This document shows positions 27,499 to 36,862 of a stretch of DNA of 64,000 bases, piece after piece (positions within the stretch are counted from its first letter, which is position 1; every line of letters begins with the position of its first letter). Position numbers and translations under genes: made by a program. Location: assembly GCA_016521575.1 (NCBI GenBank), contig JAEKDP010000001.1:248001-312000 (forward strand), given 5' to 3'. The notes below the pieces were generated by a model, which was not told where the DNA came from, ran no database searches, and saw nothing but the letters and a program-made list of their open reading frames with translations. Source of the DNA: Rhodobacteraceae bacterium F11138. GTDB lineage: Bacteria; Pseudomonadota; Alphaproteobacteria; Rhodobacterales; Rhodobacteraceae.

Positions 27499-27628
27499 GC
27501 CCGTTCCCGCCTGCCCAAACCGGCCCGATGGCGCAAGTCGGCGAATGGGTCTGGACTTTGCGACATCGAACAAGGCAGATTTGCGTGGATGGCAGTAGCG
27601 TACAGCCCCCGCGGCAAAGACATGACCG

Positions 27629-30016
27629 ATGCATAGACTTGTTCTAATCCTTGCCTTCCTTGTGTTGCAACTGGTCCCGGCCAATGCACAGCAAGATCAG
27701 GCACGCGATCAGGTTGCCGCGACCATCTCGCGGGCCGAGGCTGCAATCGAATCCGGGCGGGCCTCAGTCGAAGCGCTGGATGCGCTGCGCTCGGATCTGG
27801 ACGCGATCCGTGAAACCACATCGGACACCGTTGAAGATGGCAGCGTGCAGGCGCGCACGATAGAAGCCCAGATCGAGGCATTGGGACCCGAACCGGCGGA
27901 AAACGAGAACGAACCGGACGCCATCGCCACGCGCCGAGAGGAATTGCAGAACCAGCTGGCAGAAGCAAATCGCCCGATCCGGGAAGCGCAGGCGCAATTG
28001 AACCAGGTCGAGCTTTTGATCCGCGAGCTGGACAGGCTGGTGCGGCAGAAATCCACCAGAAAACTGTTGCAGCGATTTCCAAGCATCCTGATGCCGGACA
28101 CCCTGACAACCGGCATACAGGAACTGGCCGGGGTCGGGGGAGAACTGGCCGACGACATCCGGCAGGGCTTTGGATCCGACGATTTCAATGCCCGCAGGAC
28201 CGAAACGCTGGTCGGGGCCGCGCTTCTGGCGATCGTGGGCCTGACCCTTGTGTTCGGCGTGCGCTGGGTTCAGTCCAGATTCCTGGACTACAAATTCGAA
28301 CATTCGACCCGGCGCAAACGCCTGTTCTGGGCCGTTCTTTCATCGCTGATCAGTCTGGTATTGCCCACGCTGGGCATGGTTGCGCTGGCAACGATTGTGC
28401 CCGTTTTGGGGTTTCATTCCCGCATCTTCGATTATTCCGGGCAGTTCGTTCTGCATGTGCTGGTGGTGATCGTGATCGCCAACTGGCTGGGCCAGACCGT
28501 GTTTGCGCCCGGCGCACCCAGCCGCCGGCTGCTGAACCTGGATGACCAGATGGCGCGACGCGGCTTGCACCTGTGCCGCGCGCTGGGACTGATCGAGGCG
28601 GCGGAATTGTTTGCCGAAGCAATTTCAATCGGCTTGCTGGATTACCGGGAAACCATTTCCACCCTCGCGGTGCCGATCATTTTCGTGGTGTCATTCCTGC
28701 TTTGGCAACTCGCGTCCCTTTTGCGGCGCGGTCTCAAACAACAACAGCAGGCGGCAGAAGCGGCCGCAAATGAAGACAGCAACGAGGTCAATACCGCCAA
28801 CAAGGGTCTGGTCAACGTTCTGATCTTCCTGCTGCGCGCCTCTGCCATCGTGGTCATTCCGCTGGTTCTGGCCGGATACGTCAATCTGGCCCGGCATGTA
28901 TCGGACGCAATGGTCATGTCGACCGCCCTGCTGGGCTTTGCCCTGTTCATCTATACGGTCATCGTGGTGGGCATCCGTGCCATGACCGGGCACAGCGCAA
29001 CCGAAACCGAAGAGACCCTGCCGCTCTTGCCGTTTGTGGTCGGTTTTCTGCTGATGCTGGGCACCTTGCCGTTGCTGGCGCTCATCTGGGGCGCGCGCAC
29101 GGCGGATGTGGCCGAAATCTGGCGGCTGATCATCGAAGGCGTGGAAGTCGGCGGCGTGACACTGTCCCTGGGTGTTGTGGTGTCCCTGCTGGTCGTTTTT
29201 GGGCTGGGGGCGATCGCGACGCGCTGGCTGCAACGCGGGCTGCGCGAGACCGTATTGCCGCGCACCCGCCTGGACACGGGCGCGCGCAACGCGCTGGTCA
29301 CCGGGATCGGCTATGTCGGCCTGACCCTGTCGGCCCTGATCGCGGCCTCTGCGGCAGGTCTGAGCATGTCCAGCCTGGCGGTTGTCGCCGGGGCACTGTC
29401 GTTGGGTATCGGGTTCGGCTTGCAGACCATCGTATCCAATTTCGTATCCGGGATCATCCTGCTGATCGAACGCCCCATAGCAGAAGGCGACTGGATCGAG
29501 GTGTCCGGCCACTCGGGCATCGTCAAGAAGATCGCGGTCCGTTCGACCCAGATATCGACCTTTGACAAACATGACGTCATCGTTCCGAACCAGGATCTGA
29601 TCGCCAGTTCGGTCAAGAACATGACGCTTTCGTCGCGGCACGGGCGGTTGATCATCCCGGTTGGCGTCGCCTATGGCAGCGATCTGGAAAAGACCAAAGA
29701 GATCCTGGAACAGGCGGCGGCGGACCAGTCGACGCTGCTGAAATACCCGGCCCCCGTGGTTCTGTTTCGCGGGTTGGGGGACAGCTCTCTGGATTTCGAA
29801 CTGCGATGCTATCTGGCCGATGTCGACAACCTGCTGGGCACTCAATCCGACCTGTTGTTCCGGATCTATATCGACCTGGACAAGGCGGGGATCGAAATCC
29901 CCTTCCCACAGCGCGATGTGAACCTGCGCGGCGCCTCGATCCAAGAACTGATCTCCGGGGACGCGAAACCGGACATTGCGCCCGAAGACCCGGACGGGTC
30001 CCCGGCGCCGGCCTAG
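27629..30016 (+). CDS. Large MscS-family mechanosensitive channel (DUF3772 N-terminus)
   Basis: 795 residues. Signal peptide (1-20, ending ANAQQ), then a periplasmic helical domain of DUF3772 type (about 22-165) with coiled-coil character, about ten membrane segments, and the MscS core near residues 560-760. The pore helix region is SSLAVVAGALSLGIGFGLQT, followed by IVSNFVSGIILLIERPI and the beta domain (GDWIEVSGHSGIVKKIAVRS). It releases solutes on hypo-osmotic shock. Its stop shares CTAG with the convergent M20 gene. Confidence 0.93.
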   Translation: MHRLVLILAFLVLQLVPANAQQDQARDQVAATISRAEAAIESGRASVEALDALRSDLDAIRETTSDTVEDGSVQARTIEAQIEALGPEPAENENEPDAIATRREELQNQLAEANRPIREAQAQLNQVELLIRELDRLVRQKSTRKLLQRFPSILMPDTLTTGIQELAGVGGELADDIRQGFGSDDFNARRTETLVGAALLAIVGLTLVFGVRWVQSRFLDYKFEHSTRRKRLFWAVLSSLISLVLPTLGMVALATIVPVLGFHSRIFDYSGQFVLHVLVVIVIANWLGQTVFAPGAPSRRLLNLDDQMARRGLHLCRALGLIEAAELFAEAISIGLLDYRETISTLAVPIIFVVSFLLWQLASLLRRGLKQQQQAAEAAANEDSNEVNTANKGLVNVLIFLLRASAIVVIPLVLAGYVNLARHVSDAMVMSTALLGFALFIYTVIVVGIRAMTGHSATETEETLPLLPFVVGFLLMLGTLPLLALIWGARTADVAEIWRLIIEGVEVGGVTLSLGVVVSLLVVFGLGAIATRWLQRGLRETVLPRTRLDTGARNALVTGIGYVGLTLSALIAASAAGLSMSSLAVVAGALSLGIGFGLQTIVSNFVSGIILLIERPIAEGDWIEVSGHSGIVKKIAVRSTQISTFDKHDVIVPNQDLIASSVKNMTLSSRHGRLIIPVGVAYGSDLEKTKEILEQAAADQSTLLKYPAPVVLFRGLGDSSLDFELRCYLADVDNLLGTQSDLLFRIYIDLDKAGIEIPFPQRDVNLRGASIQELISGDAKPDIAPEDPDGSPAPA

Positions 30017-31404
30017 GGGCGCGCAGGCACGGGGCCGTCGCCAATATCCCAGAACAACCCGGCCATCAGGCGCAGCGCATCGCGGCAGATCGGTTTCAAC
30101 ACATGCTCGTCCGGGGCGTGTTGCGAACAGCCGCGATAGGAGTGCGGAACCCAGACCGTCGGCAGCCCCAATATGTCGGAAAAACTGTCATTGGGCAGCG
30201 ACCCGGCCAGGTTGGGCAACACATGCGGCGGCTGCCCGGCGGTGCGGGTCAGGCTGTCGCGCACGAAACCGACCCAGGGATGGCCGGGATCCAGACGGGT
30301 GGCGCGAAAGAAACCCCGGTCGTGTGGCGTGATCTGAACCGCCTGAAAGCCGTTCTTGTCCAGATGGCGGCGCAGGGCGGGCAGGATATCGTCGGGATCC
30401 GTTCCCACGACATAGCGCAGCTGACAGGTGGCGCGGGCGCTGGCTGAAATCGCGTTCACCGGCGCATCCGGCACGCCCGAAGTCATCGCCAGCACAGCGA
30501 AACTGTTCCAGCCATAGGCGCGTTCAACCGGCGTCAGGCTGGCTTCGCCCCAATCCTCGTTCACTTCGGGCCCTTCGCCCCCGGCCACGGGCAGATCGCG
30601 CAGCGCCGCGCGCACGGCATCGGTCAGACTGTCCGGGCGCCACTCGGGAATGGCGATCTGGCCCCGCACATCGGTGATGCACGCCAGCGCATGCGCCAGG
30701 ATCATCGCCGGATCCGCCAGCAAACCACCCCAATTGCCGGAATGGTGGGCCCCGTCGCGCAGATCAATCCGCAAATCAAAGCTGACACCGCCCCGGCTGC
30801 CCATGAACATGGTCGGCGTTTCAGGTTGCAGACGCGGCCCGTCCGACGCGATCAACACGTCCGCCGCCAGCCGGTCCTTGTGCGCAGCAAAGAATTCGGG
30901 CAACCCGGCCGAGCCGGTCTCTTCGCTCATCTCGATGACGATCTTGACGTTGAATCCCAGCTTGCCGCGTTCCGCCAGAACGCTTTCAAGCGCGGCGATG
31001 TTGATCAGGTGCTGGCTTTTGTTGTCCGCCGTACCCCGGCCATACAGCCGTTCGCCATCTTCGATCAGCTGAAATGGCTGCAACCCTTCGCGCCACTGGT
31101 CGGTTTGGGCGCGGATCACATCGCCGTGACCATATGTCAGAACAGTCGGCAAGCCCGCGTCCTCGATCCGCGCACCAACCAGAATGGGGCCGCCATTGGG
31201 GGCAGGATTGTCGAAAATCTCGCAGTCGAAACCCGCCGCCTGCAATCTAGGCTGCATCGCTTCGCGCAGATAGCGGTACAGATGCGGTGCGCTGTCGGGG
31301 TTCTGGCTTTCGGTCGGGTATGCGACCAGATCGCCCAGTTCCGACTGAAATGTTCCGGCGTCGAAATAGTCGGAAATACGGGAAATGGCGGCGTCGCGGC
31401 TCAT
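30013..31404 (-). CDS. M20 family dipeptidase/carboxypeptidase
   Basis: 463 residues. The M20 zinc sites are visible: YGHGDVIRAQTDQW (His-x-Asp, about 92-96), GRGTADNKSQH (bridging Asp near 128) and MSEETGSAGLPEF (catalytic and metal Glu pair). It probably cleaves short peptides in the cytoplasm; no signal peptide. It is the last gene of the peptide ABC transporter operon and overlaps the GGT stop as ATGA, so it likely acts on the imported peptide or on the Cys-Gly-like product of GGT. Confidence 0.88.
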   Translation of the reverse strand: MSRDAAISRISDYFDAGTFQSELGDLVAYPTESQNPDSAPHLYRYLREAMQPRLQAAGFDCEIFDNPAPNGGPILVGARIEDAGLPTVLTYGHGDVIRAQTDQWREGLQPFQLIEDGERLYGRGTADNKSQHLINIAALESVLAERGKLGFNVKIVIEMSEETGSAGLPEFFAAHKDRLAADVLIASDGPRLQPETPTMFMGSRGGVSFDLRIDLRDGAHHSGNWGGLLADPAMILAHALACITDVRGQIAIPEWRPDSLTDAVRAALRDLPVAGGEGPEVNEDWGEASLTPVERAYGWNSFAVLAMTSGVPDAPVNAISASARATCQLRYVVGTDPDDILPALRRHLDKNGFQAVQITPHDRGFFRATRLDPGHPWVGFVRDSLTRTAGQPPHVLPNLAGSLPNDSFSDILGLPTVWVPHSYRGCSQHAPDEHVLKPICRDALRLMAGLFWDIGDGPVPARP

Positions 31405-32978
31405 ACTTGCTCCTCAGCGATGGCGTCACCCCAGGGCGACATGATTTCGGTGCATCCGGCGTTGCGCCCGTCCCGCCGCATCACGCCCGCCGGGCACGCA
31501 AAGGCATAGGGGAACACCGTGCGCCGCGTGGTCGTGACCTGGTGGTCCGCGCGCAGGGCCGCAAGGGTTTCATCCGGCAGGCTGTCATCCGCCACCACAA
31601 CCGGCCCGCCAGACACGTCGATCCGCGGCTGATGAAACGCCGCCCCCACATCCATGCCGAAATCGATCACGAAAGACGACAGCTGTGACATCGCGGAAAC
31701 GATCTTGCGTCCGCCCGACGCACCGAAAGCGAACCGCGCGCCGTCTTCGGTTTCACCGATCACCGGGCAGACGTTCATCAGGCAGGTCTTGTCCGGCCCC
31801 AGGGAATTCGGGCGTCCCTGAACCGGATCGAACCACATGATGCCATTGTTCATCAGGAACCCTGTGCCCGGTGACACCACACGGCTGCCAAAGATCGACA
31901 GCAGAGTCTGGGTCAGCGCCACCATATTGCCATGACGGTCCACCACTGAAAAATGGGTGGTGCATCCAGGGGCATCCGGGGTTTCACCATCGTCCCCCAT
32001 GCCCGAAAGCCGCTTGGCATAGGCCGATTTCAGCGCGGCGGCATAGCCTGTATAGGCGCGCGCGTCCGGAACCTGGCCGCCGATGTCACCCAGCCCGGCG
32101 AACACGTCGCGGAACGTGGGGCCGGCCGTCAGCCCCGGCATGACGTGAAACGCGCCCGCGCCGTGGGCAAAGCTGAGCGGGGTCTGGAACCGGGCACGAT
32201 AGGCCCGCAGATCGTCATGTGACAGGCTTCCGCCCTTGGCCTGCACGTCAGCAGCCAACACCGCACCCATATCCCCGTCATAGAATTCGCGCGCGCCCTT
32301 GTCGGCCAGTTCGGACAGGGACGTCGCCATGGCGCTCATGTCCAGCCGCTTGTCCGACAGGCTGGTCCAGCCCGCTATGGTCGGCCATTGTCCGTCTTCC
32401 AGAAACAAGTCCGCCGCATCCGGGTCCTGAGCCAGCGCGCGGGTGGTCGAAGCGATGATAAGCGCCGCGTACCAATCCACATGCAACCCTTCGCGGGCCA
32501 GTTCGACGGCAGGCAACAGCAGATCGCGCCAAGGCATCCGTCCGAACCGGTCATGAGCCTGCCCGACCCCGTCCACCAGACCGGGAACTGCAATGGCCGT
32601 TGCGCCCTGAACATTGCGATCGTCGACCACGCGCTCCCACGGGAACAGGTCCCCCGCGATACCTTCGCCCGACAGGGGATAGTCGGCGGGGTTCAACGCT
32701 TTTGGGGACCGCATTCCGTAGTTCAGCGCATGGGCACAACCTTCGTCAGCGCGCCAGATCATCATCGCACCGCCGCCCGCAGGGCCGGACATCCAGGGTT
32801 CGACAACGCCGATGGCGAAGGAAACCGCCACCGCGGCATCCACCGCATCGCCGCCAGCGGCCAGAACCTGCGCCCCGATCCGGGCGGCCCGGCTGTGCTG
32901 GGCGGCAACGACACCGCCGGTGGTTTCGATCACCGTCTTGGTGATGGACTGGGTATCGGACAAGTTTGAAAGCATCAT
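31401..32978 (-). CDS. ggt: Gamma-glutamyltransferase, cytoplasmic form
   Basis: 525 residues from the ATG overlapping the upstream stop as ATGA. The self-cleavage site with the nucleophile Thr is GCTTHFSVVDRHGN (about residue 345). No signal peptide is present, unlike classical periplasmic GGT, so it should act inside the cell on imported substrate. Family members remove gamma-glutamyl groups from glutathione and similar peptides; some relatives are cephalosporin or oligo-glutamyl hydrolases, so the substrate is open. Coupled to the ABC transporter and to the M20 peptidase. Confidence 0.9.
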   Translation of the reverse strand: MMLSNLSDTQSITKTVIETTGGVVAAQHSRAARIGAQVLAAGGDAVDAAVAVSFAIGVVEPWMSGPAGGGAMMIWRADEGCAHALNYGMRSPKALNPADYPLSGEGIAGDLFPWERVVDDRNVQGATAIAVPGLVDGVGQAHDRFGRMPWRDLLLPAVELAREGLHVDWYAALIIASTTRALAQDPDAADLFLEDGQWPTIAGWTSLSDKRLDMSAMATSLSELADKGAREFYDGDMGAVLAADVQAKGGSLSHDDLRAYRARFQTPLSFAHGAGAFHVMPGLTAGPTFRDVFAGLGDIGGQVPDARAYTGYAAALKSAYAKRLSGMGDDGETPDAPGCTTHFSVVDRHGNMVALTQTLLSIFGSRVVSPGTGFLMNNGIMWFDPVQGRPNSLGPDKTCLMNVCPVIGETEDGARFAFGASGGRKIVSAMSQLSSFVIDFGMDVGAAFHQPRIDVSGGPVVVADDSLPDETLAALRADHQVTTTRRTVFPYAFACPAGVMRRDGRNAGCTEIMSPWGDAIAEEQV

Positions 32979-33976
32979 GCACTCTTCGTGGGTTGTGTCT
33001 GCTCGCCGCCAAACAGGTGGCATTCCACATGGCCATCCGGTGTGGCAACGGGATACGGCCGGTCGGTGCGGCATTTGTCCATCGCAACCGGACAACGGGG
33101 ATGGAAATGGCATCCCGGCGGAGGCGCGATCGGGTTGGGGTATTCCATGCCCAGTTCCGTATCGGGCACGCCCTGGCCGGGGTCGGGCGTCAACACCGAT
33201 TTCAGCAAGGCCTGTGTATAGGGATGGCGCGGCGTGTCGAACAGGTCGGCGACCTGCGTCTCTTCGACGATCCGGCCCAGGTACATCACCGCCACGCGGG
33301 TCGCCAGATGCTCGACCACCGCCAGATCGTGACTGATGAACAGATAGGTCAACCCGAATTCCGCCCGCAGGTCGCCCAACAGGTTCAGAATCTGGCTTTG
33401 CACCGATACATCCAGCGCGCTGGTCGGTTCATCGCAAATCACGATTTCCGGCTTCATGATCAGGGCCCGCGCGATGGCGACGCGCTGGCGCTGGCCACCG
33501 GACATCTGACTGGGATAGGTCTGCATGACCCGCGCGGGCAAGCCGACGATATCCAGAATTTCGCGCACCGCCTTGCTGCGGCTGGCAGAATCGCCGACAT
33601 CATGCACCAGCAACGGCAGGGACACGATGTCTTCGATGCTTTTGCGCGGGTTCAGCGAAGAATAGGGATCCTGAAAGATCGGCTGGATGCGGCGCGCCAG
33701 CTTGCGGCGATCCGCGGCGTCGATACGTTCGCCATCGACGCGGACTTCGCCCTGGGTCGGCGCTTCGAGACCCAGCAGGATCTTGGCCAAAGTGGACTTG
33801 CCGCAGCCGGATTCCCCCACCAGGCCCAGAACCTGGCCACGGCCCAGAGACAGGGATACGTCGTTGACCGCCGTCAGCGGCTTGGCGGTGCCGAACAGGC
33901 CCTGCTTGACGCTATAGGTCTTGGTGACCCCACGCAGTTCCAGAACCGGTGTTTCTGCTTTGGACGTTGCTGTCAT
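32975..33976 (-). CDS. Peptide ABC transporter ATP-binding protein (DppF/OppF type)
   Basis: 333 residues. Walker A GESGCGKSTL, signature SGGQRQRVAIARALI, Walker B IVICDEPTSALD and the C-terminal Cys-rich oligopeptide-type extension (PGCHFHPRCPVAMDKCR) are all present. It energises uptake with the DppD-like partner, whose stop overlaps its start as ATGA. Confidence 0.93.
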   Translation of the reverse strand: MTATSKAETPVLELRGVTKTYSVKQGLFGTAKPLTAVNDVSLSLGRGQVLGLVGESGCGKSTLAKILLGLEAPTQGEVRVDGERIDAADRRKLARRIQPIFQDPYSSLNPRKSIEDIVSLPLLVHDVGDSASRSKAVREILDIVGLPARVMQTYPSQMSGGQRQRVAIARALIMKPEIVICDEPTSALDVSVQSQILNLLGDLRAEFGLTYLFISHDLAVVEHLATRVAVMYLGRIVEETQVADLFDTPRHPYTQALLKSVLTPDPGQGVPDTELGMEYPNPIAPPPGCHFHPRCPVAMDKCRTDRPYPVATPDGHVECHLFGGEQTQPTKSA

Positions 33977-34989
33977 GTCACGACCTCGCCCCCCGCGCGC
34001 AATCCGTTTTCATGTACACACCGGAACGCATGCTCGCCTGCGCCGGGGTGGCGGTGGGGCACATCTTGGCGGCAGGCATCCACCACCTGATCGCAACGGG
34101 TGCGGAACGGACACCCCGACACCTTTCCCACAAGGCTGGGTACGATGCCGGGAATGGTGCCCAGACGCGCGCCGCGTTCGGTTTTTCCGGGTTGAGGAAT
34201 GCAGCGCAACAGGCCGCGCGTGTACGGGTGCATGGGCGCGTTGAAGACTTCGTCCGCGCTGCCGGTTTCGACCAGCTCGCCGGCATACATCACCGCCACC
34301 TTGTCCGCGACCCGCGCCACAACGCCCAGATCATGGGTGATCAGGATCATCGCCATGTTCATCTCGCGCCCCAACTCCACCAACAGGCGCAGGATCTGGG
34401 CCTGAATGGTCACATCCAGCGCGGTCGTCGGTTCATCCGCGATGATCAGTTCGGGTTCACACATCAGCGCCATGGCAATCATCACCCGCTGGCGCAATCC
34501 GCCGGACAATTGGTGCGGATATTGCCCCAGGCGGCTGGCGGCAGCCGTGATCCCGACCTTTTCCAGCAGCTCGACAGCGCGGGCACGGGCAGCATCGCGG
34601 CTTATGTCCCGATGCAGCAACAGGGCCTCGGTCAGTTGATCGCCGATGCTGTAGGCCGGATTCAACGAGGTCATGGGTTCCTGAAAGATCATCGACATGC
34701 GATCTCCGCGCAACGCGCGCATGGTGCGCTTGTTGGCGCCTGTAAGGTCGATGCCGTCAAATTCCATCCGGGCCGCGCGCCGGTCGATCCGCCCGCCCAG
34801 CAACCCCATCAGCGCAAGCGAGGTCAGCGATTTTCCGGATCCGCTTTCTCCGACGATGCACAGGGTTTCACCGCGGTTCACGTCGAAATCGATACCGCGC
34901 ACGGCGTGCAGCGTTCCGCCGCCGACAGGGATGTCGATGGTCAGGCCGCGCACGGTCAACAAGGGTTCTGGCAACAAAGGGTCTGGCAT
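33973..34989 (-). CDS. Peptide ABC transporter ATP-binding protein (DppD/OppD type)
   Basis: 338 residues from the ATG at 34989, four bases after the upstream permease stop; the frame also opens at 35022 inside that gene without a good ribosome site. Walker A GESGSGKSLTSLALMG, signature SGGLRQRVMIAMAL, Walker B LIIADEPTTALD and the C-terminal SGCPFRTRCDQV extension typical of peptide importers are present. Confidence 0.92.
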   Translation of the reverse strand: MPDPLLPEPLLTVRGLTIDIPVGGGTLHAVRGIDFDVNRGETLCIVGESGSGKSLTSLALMGLLGGRIDRRAARMEFDGIDLTGANKRTMRALRGDRMSMIFQEPMTSLNPAYSIGDQLTEALLLHRDISRDAARARAVELLEKVGITAAASRLGQYPHQLSGGLRQRVMIAMALMCEPELIIADEPTTALDVTIQAQILRLLVELGREMNMAMILITHDLGVVARVADKVAVMYAGELVETGSADEVFNAPMHPYTRGLLRCIPQPGKTERGARLGTIPGIVPSLVGKVSGCPFRTRCDQVVDACRQDVPHRHPGAGEHAFRCVHENGLRAGGEVVT

Positions 34990-34993
34990 CGGG

Positions 34994-35893
34994 TCAGCTC
35001 CGGTTTTCGGGTGCGGTGACATCGCGCAGCCCGTCGCCCATCAGGTTGATCGCCAGCACCAGAACGAACAGCACGGCCCCGGGGATCAGCACCATCCAGG
35101 GTTCGAACAGCATCATGTTCTTGCCCTCGGACACCATCAGGCCCCAGCTGGGCGTGGGCGGCTGCACCCCAAGCCCCAGGAAAGACAATGCCGCCTCCAG
35201 CAGGATCGCATGGGCCATTTCCAGCGTCACCACCACGATCAGGTTGTTGACGATATTGGGCATGATTTCGGACAACAGGATTCGCGGCGTCGAACACCCG
35301 ACCGCGCGTGCGGCGGCGACATATTCGCGCCCCCGCACCTGCAATGTACTGGACCGCATGACCACCGCGAACCGGTCCCACAGCAACAGGCCCAGCACCA
35401 CGATCACCACCTGCAGCGATCCGCCCATGATCGCCACCACCGCCAGCGCCACCAGCACCACCGGCATTGCAAGGCGCACGTTGATGAGAAACGTGACAAC
35501 CGCATCGACACGACCCCCGAAATACCCCGCGGCAACGCCCATGGCGGTGCCGATCAGTCCGGAAATCAGCGCCGCTATGGTGCCGATCAACAGCGACACC
35601 CGCGCGCCATAGATCAGCCGGGACAGATAATCCCTGCCCAGATGATCCGTGCCCAGAGGATGATTCCATGTCCCCCCCAGAAAGACCGGCGGCTGCATCC
35701 GTTCGAGCAGGTTTTGCGCATAGGGATCATGCGGCGCCAGGACAGGCGCAAAAAGCGCAACCAGCACCAACAGCGCCAGCACGACGGCTCCGATCAACAA
35801 TCCCTGGTGGCCGAAGATGCGCCGCCGCAGCAACTGCCCCGGTGTCGGCCCCGTGATCTGAGCCAGAAGCGGGTCTGTGGTCATGTCGCTCAT
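34994..35893 (-). CDS. Peptide ABC transporter permease (DppC type)
   Basis: 299 residues with six hydrophobic segments. The N-terminal OppC-type segment (GLLIGAVVLALLVLVALFAP) and DPYAQNLLERMQPP are typical, as is GTDHLGRDYLSRLIYGARVS. The EAA loop region AARAVGCSTPRILLSEIMPN contacts the ATPases. Overlaps the DppB stop as TGATG. Confidence 0.92.
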   Translation of the reverse strand: MSDMTTDPLLAQITGPTPGQLLRRRIFGHQGLLIGAVVLALLVLVALFAPVLAPHDPYAQNLLERMQPPVFLGGTWNHPLGTDHLGRDYLSRLIYGARVSLLIGTIAALISGLIGTAMGVAAGYFGGRVDAVVTFLINVRLAMPVVLVALAVVAIMGGSLQVVIVVLGLLLWDRFAVVMRSSTLQVRGREYVAAARAVGCSTPRILLSEIMPNIVNNLIVVVTLEMAHAILLEAALSFLGLGVQPPTPSWGLMVSEGKNMMLFEPWMVLIPGAVLFVLVLAINLMGDGLRDVTAPENRS

Positions 35894-36810
35894 CAGCCGG
35901 CCCTCATGCGGGGATCCAGCCAGGCGTTCAGAACATCGGACAGGAAGGTGAAAATGATATAGAACAGCGAAAACACGAGGATCAGCGCCTGTACTGTCGG
36001 CAGGTCATTGCGCGCGATGCTTTCCCAGGCCAGATAGCCGGCACCGTGCAGCGCGAAAATGCTTTCCACGACGATCGAACCGCCCAGCATGAACCCCATC
36101 TGGACAGCCGCCAGACTGACAACCGGTATGATCGCGTTGCGCAACGCATGCTTGAACAGCACCCGGCCCTCGGGCGCGCCCTTGGCCCGTGCAGTCCGGA
36201 TATAGTCAGACGACAACACGTCCAGCATCCCCGCCCGGGTCAGCCGCATGATGGCGGGCATGGCATAATATCCCAAAACTATGGTCGGCATCACGAAATG
36301 CGCCGCGCTGGCCGTGCCGGATGGCGGCAGCCAGCCAAGCTGGATGGCAAAGACCACGATCAGGATCAGACCGAACCAGAACGAAGGCATCGCCTGCCCC
36401 GCCACGGACAGGAACAGCGCCAGTCGGTCGATGAATGAATTCGGCCGGATCGCCGCCACGACACCCAGCGGAACCGCCGTCAGCAGCGCAAAGGTGATCC
36501 CGCAGACGCCCAGCAGCATGGTGATCTGCAACCGATCGACAATCAGGGTCGCAACCGGAAGTTTGAAGTAATAGCTTTCGCCCAGATCACCCGCCAGCGC
36601 GCTGGACAGCCAGTCCCAGTACTGCACCGGCAACGGGCGGTCGAATCCATACAGCACCCGGATCGCTTCGATGTCCTGATCGGTCGCAGTTTCTCCGCCG
36701 ATCGCTGCCGCCGGATCACCCGACAGAAACAGCAATGAAAAGCTGATGATCGATACGGTCAGCGCCACCAGCAACGCCAGACCCAGTCGTTTCAGAATGA
36801 ATTGCAGCAC
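35893..36810 (-). CDS. Peptide ABC transporter permease (DppB type)
   Basis: 305 residues. N-terminal helix FILKRLGLALLVALTVSIIS, LYGFDRPLPVQYWDWLSSAL and the EAA-type loop RTARAKGAPEGRVLFKHALR are classical DppB features. It follows the binding-protein gene after a 52-base spacer that carries a strong hairpin. Confidence 0.92.
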   Translation of the reverse strand: MLQFILKRLGLALLVALTVSIISFSLLFLSGDPAAAIGGETATDQDIEAIRVLYGFDRPLPVQYWDWLSSALAGDLGESYYFKLPVATLIVDRLQITMLLGVCGITFALLTAVPLGVVAAIRPNSFIDRLALFLSVAGQAMPSFWFGLILIVVFAIQLGWLPPSGTASAAHFVMPTIVLGYYAMPAIMRLTRAGMLDVLSSDYIRTARAKGAPEGRVLFKHALRNAIIPVVSLAAVQMGFMLGGSIVVESIFALHGAGYLAWESIARNDLPTVQALILVFSLFYIIFTFLSDVLNAWLDPRMRAG

Positions 36811-36834
36811 GCGTGATGCCCCTGTCCATCAAGA

Positions 36835-36856
36835 CGGGGGCCCGGTCGGGCCCCCG
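36835..36856 (-). repeat. Hairpin between binding-protein and permease genes
   Basis: CGGGGGCCC and GGGCCCCCG form a perfect 9-bp GC stem with a 4-base loop, seven bases after the stop of the solute-binding gene. Such hairpins commonly stabilise the binding-protein message and lower downstream expression. Confidence 0.65.
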
Positions 36857-36862
36857 CGGGGT

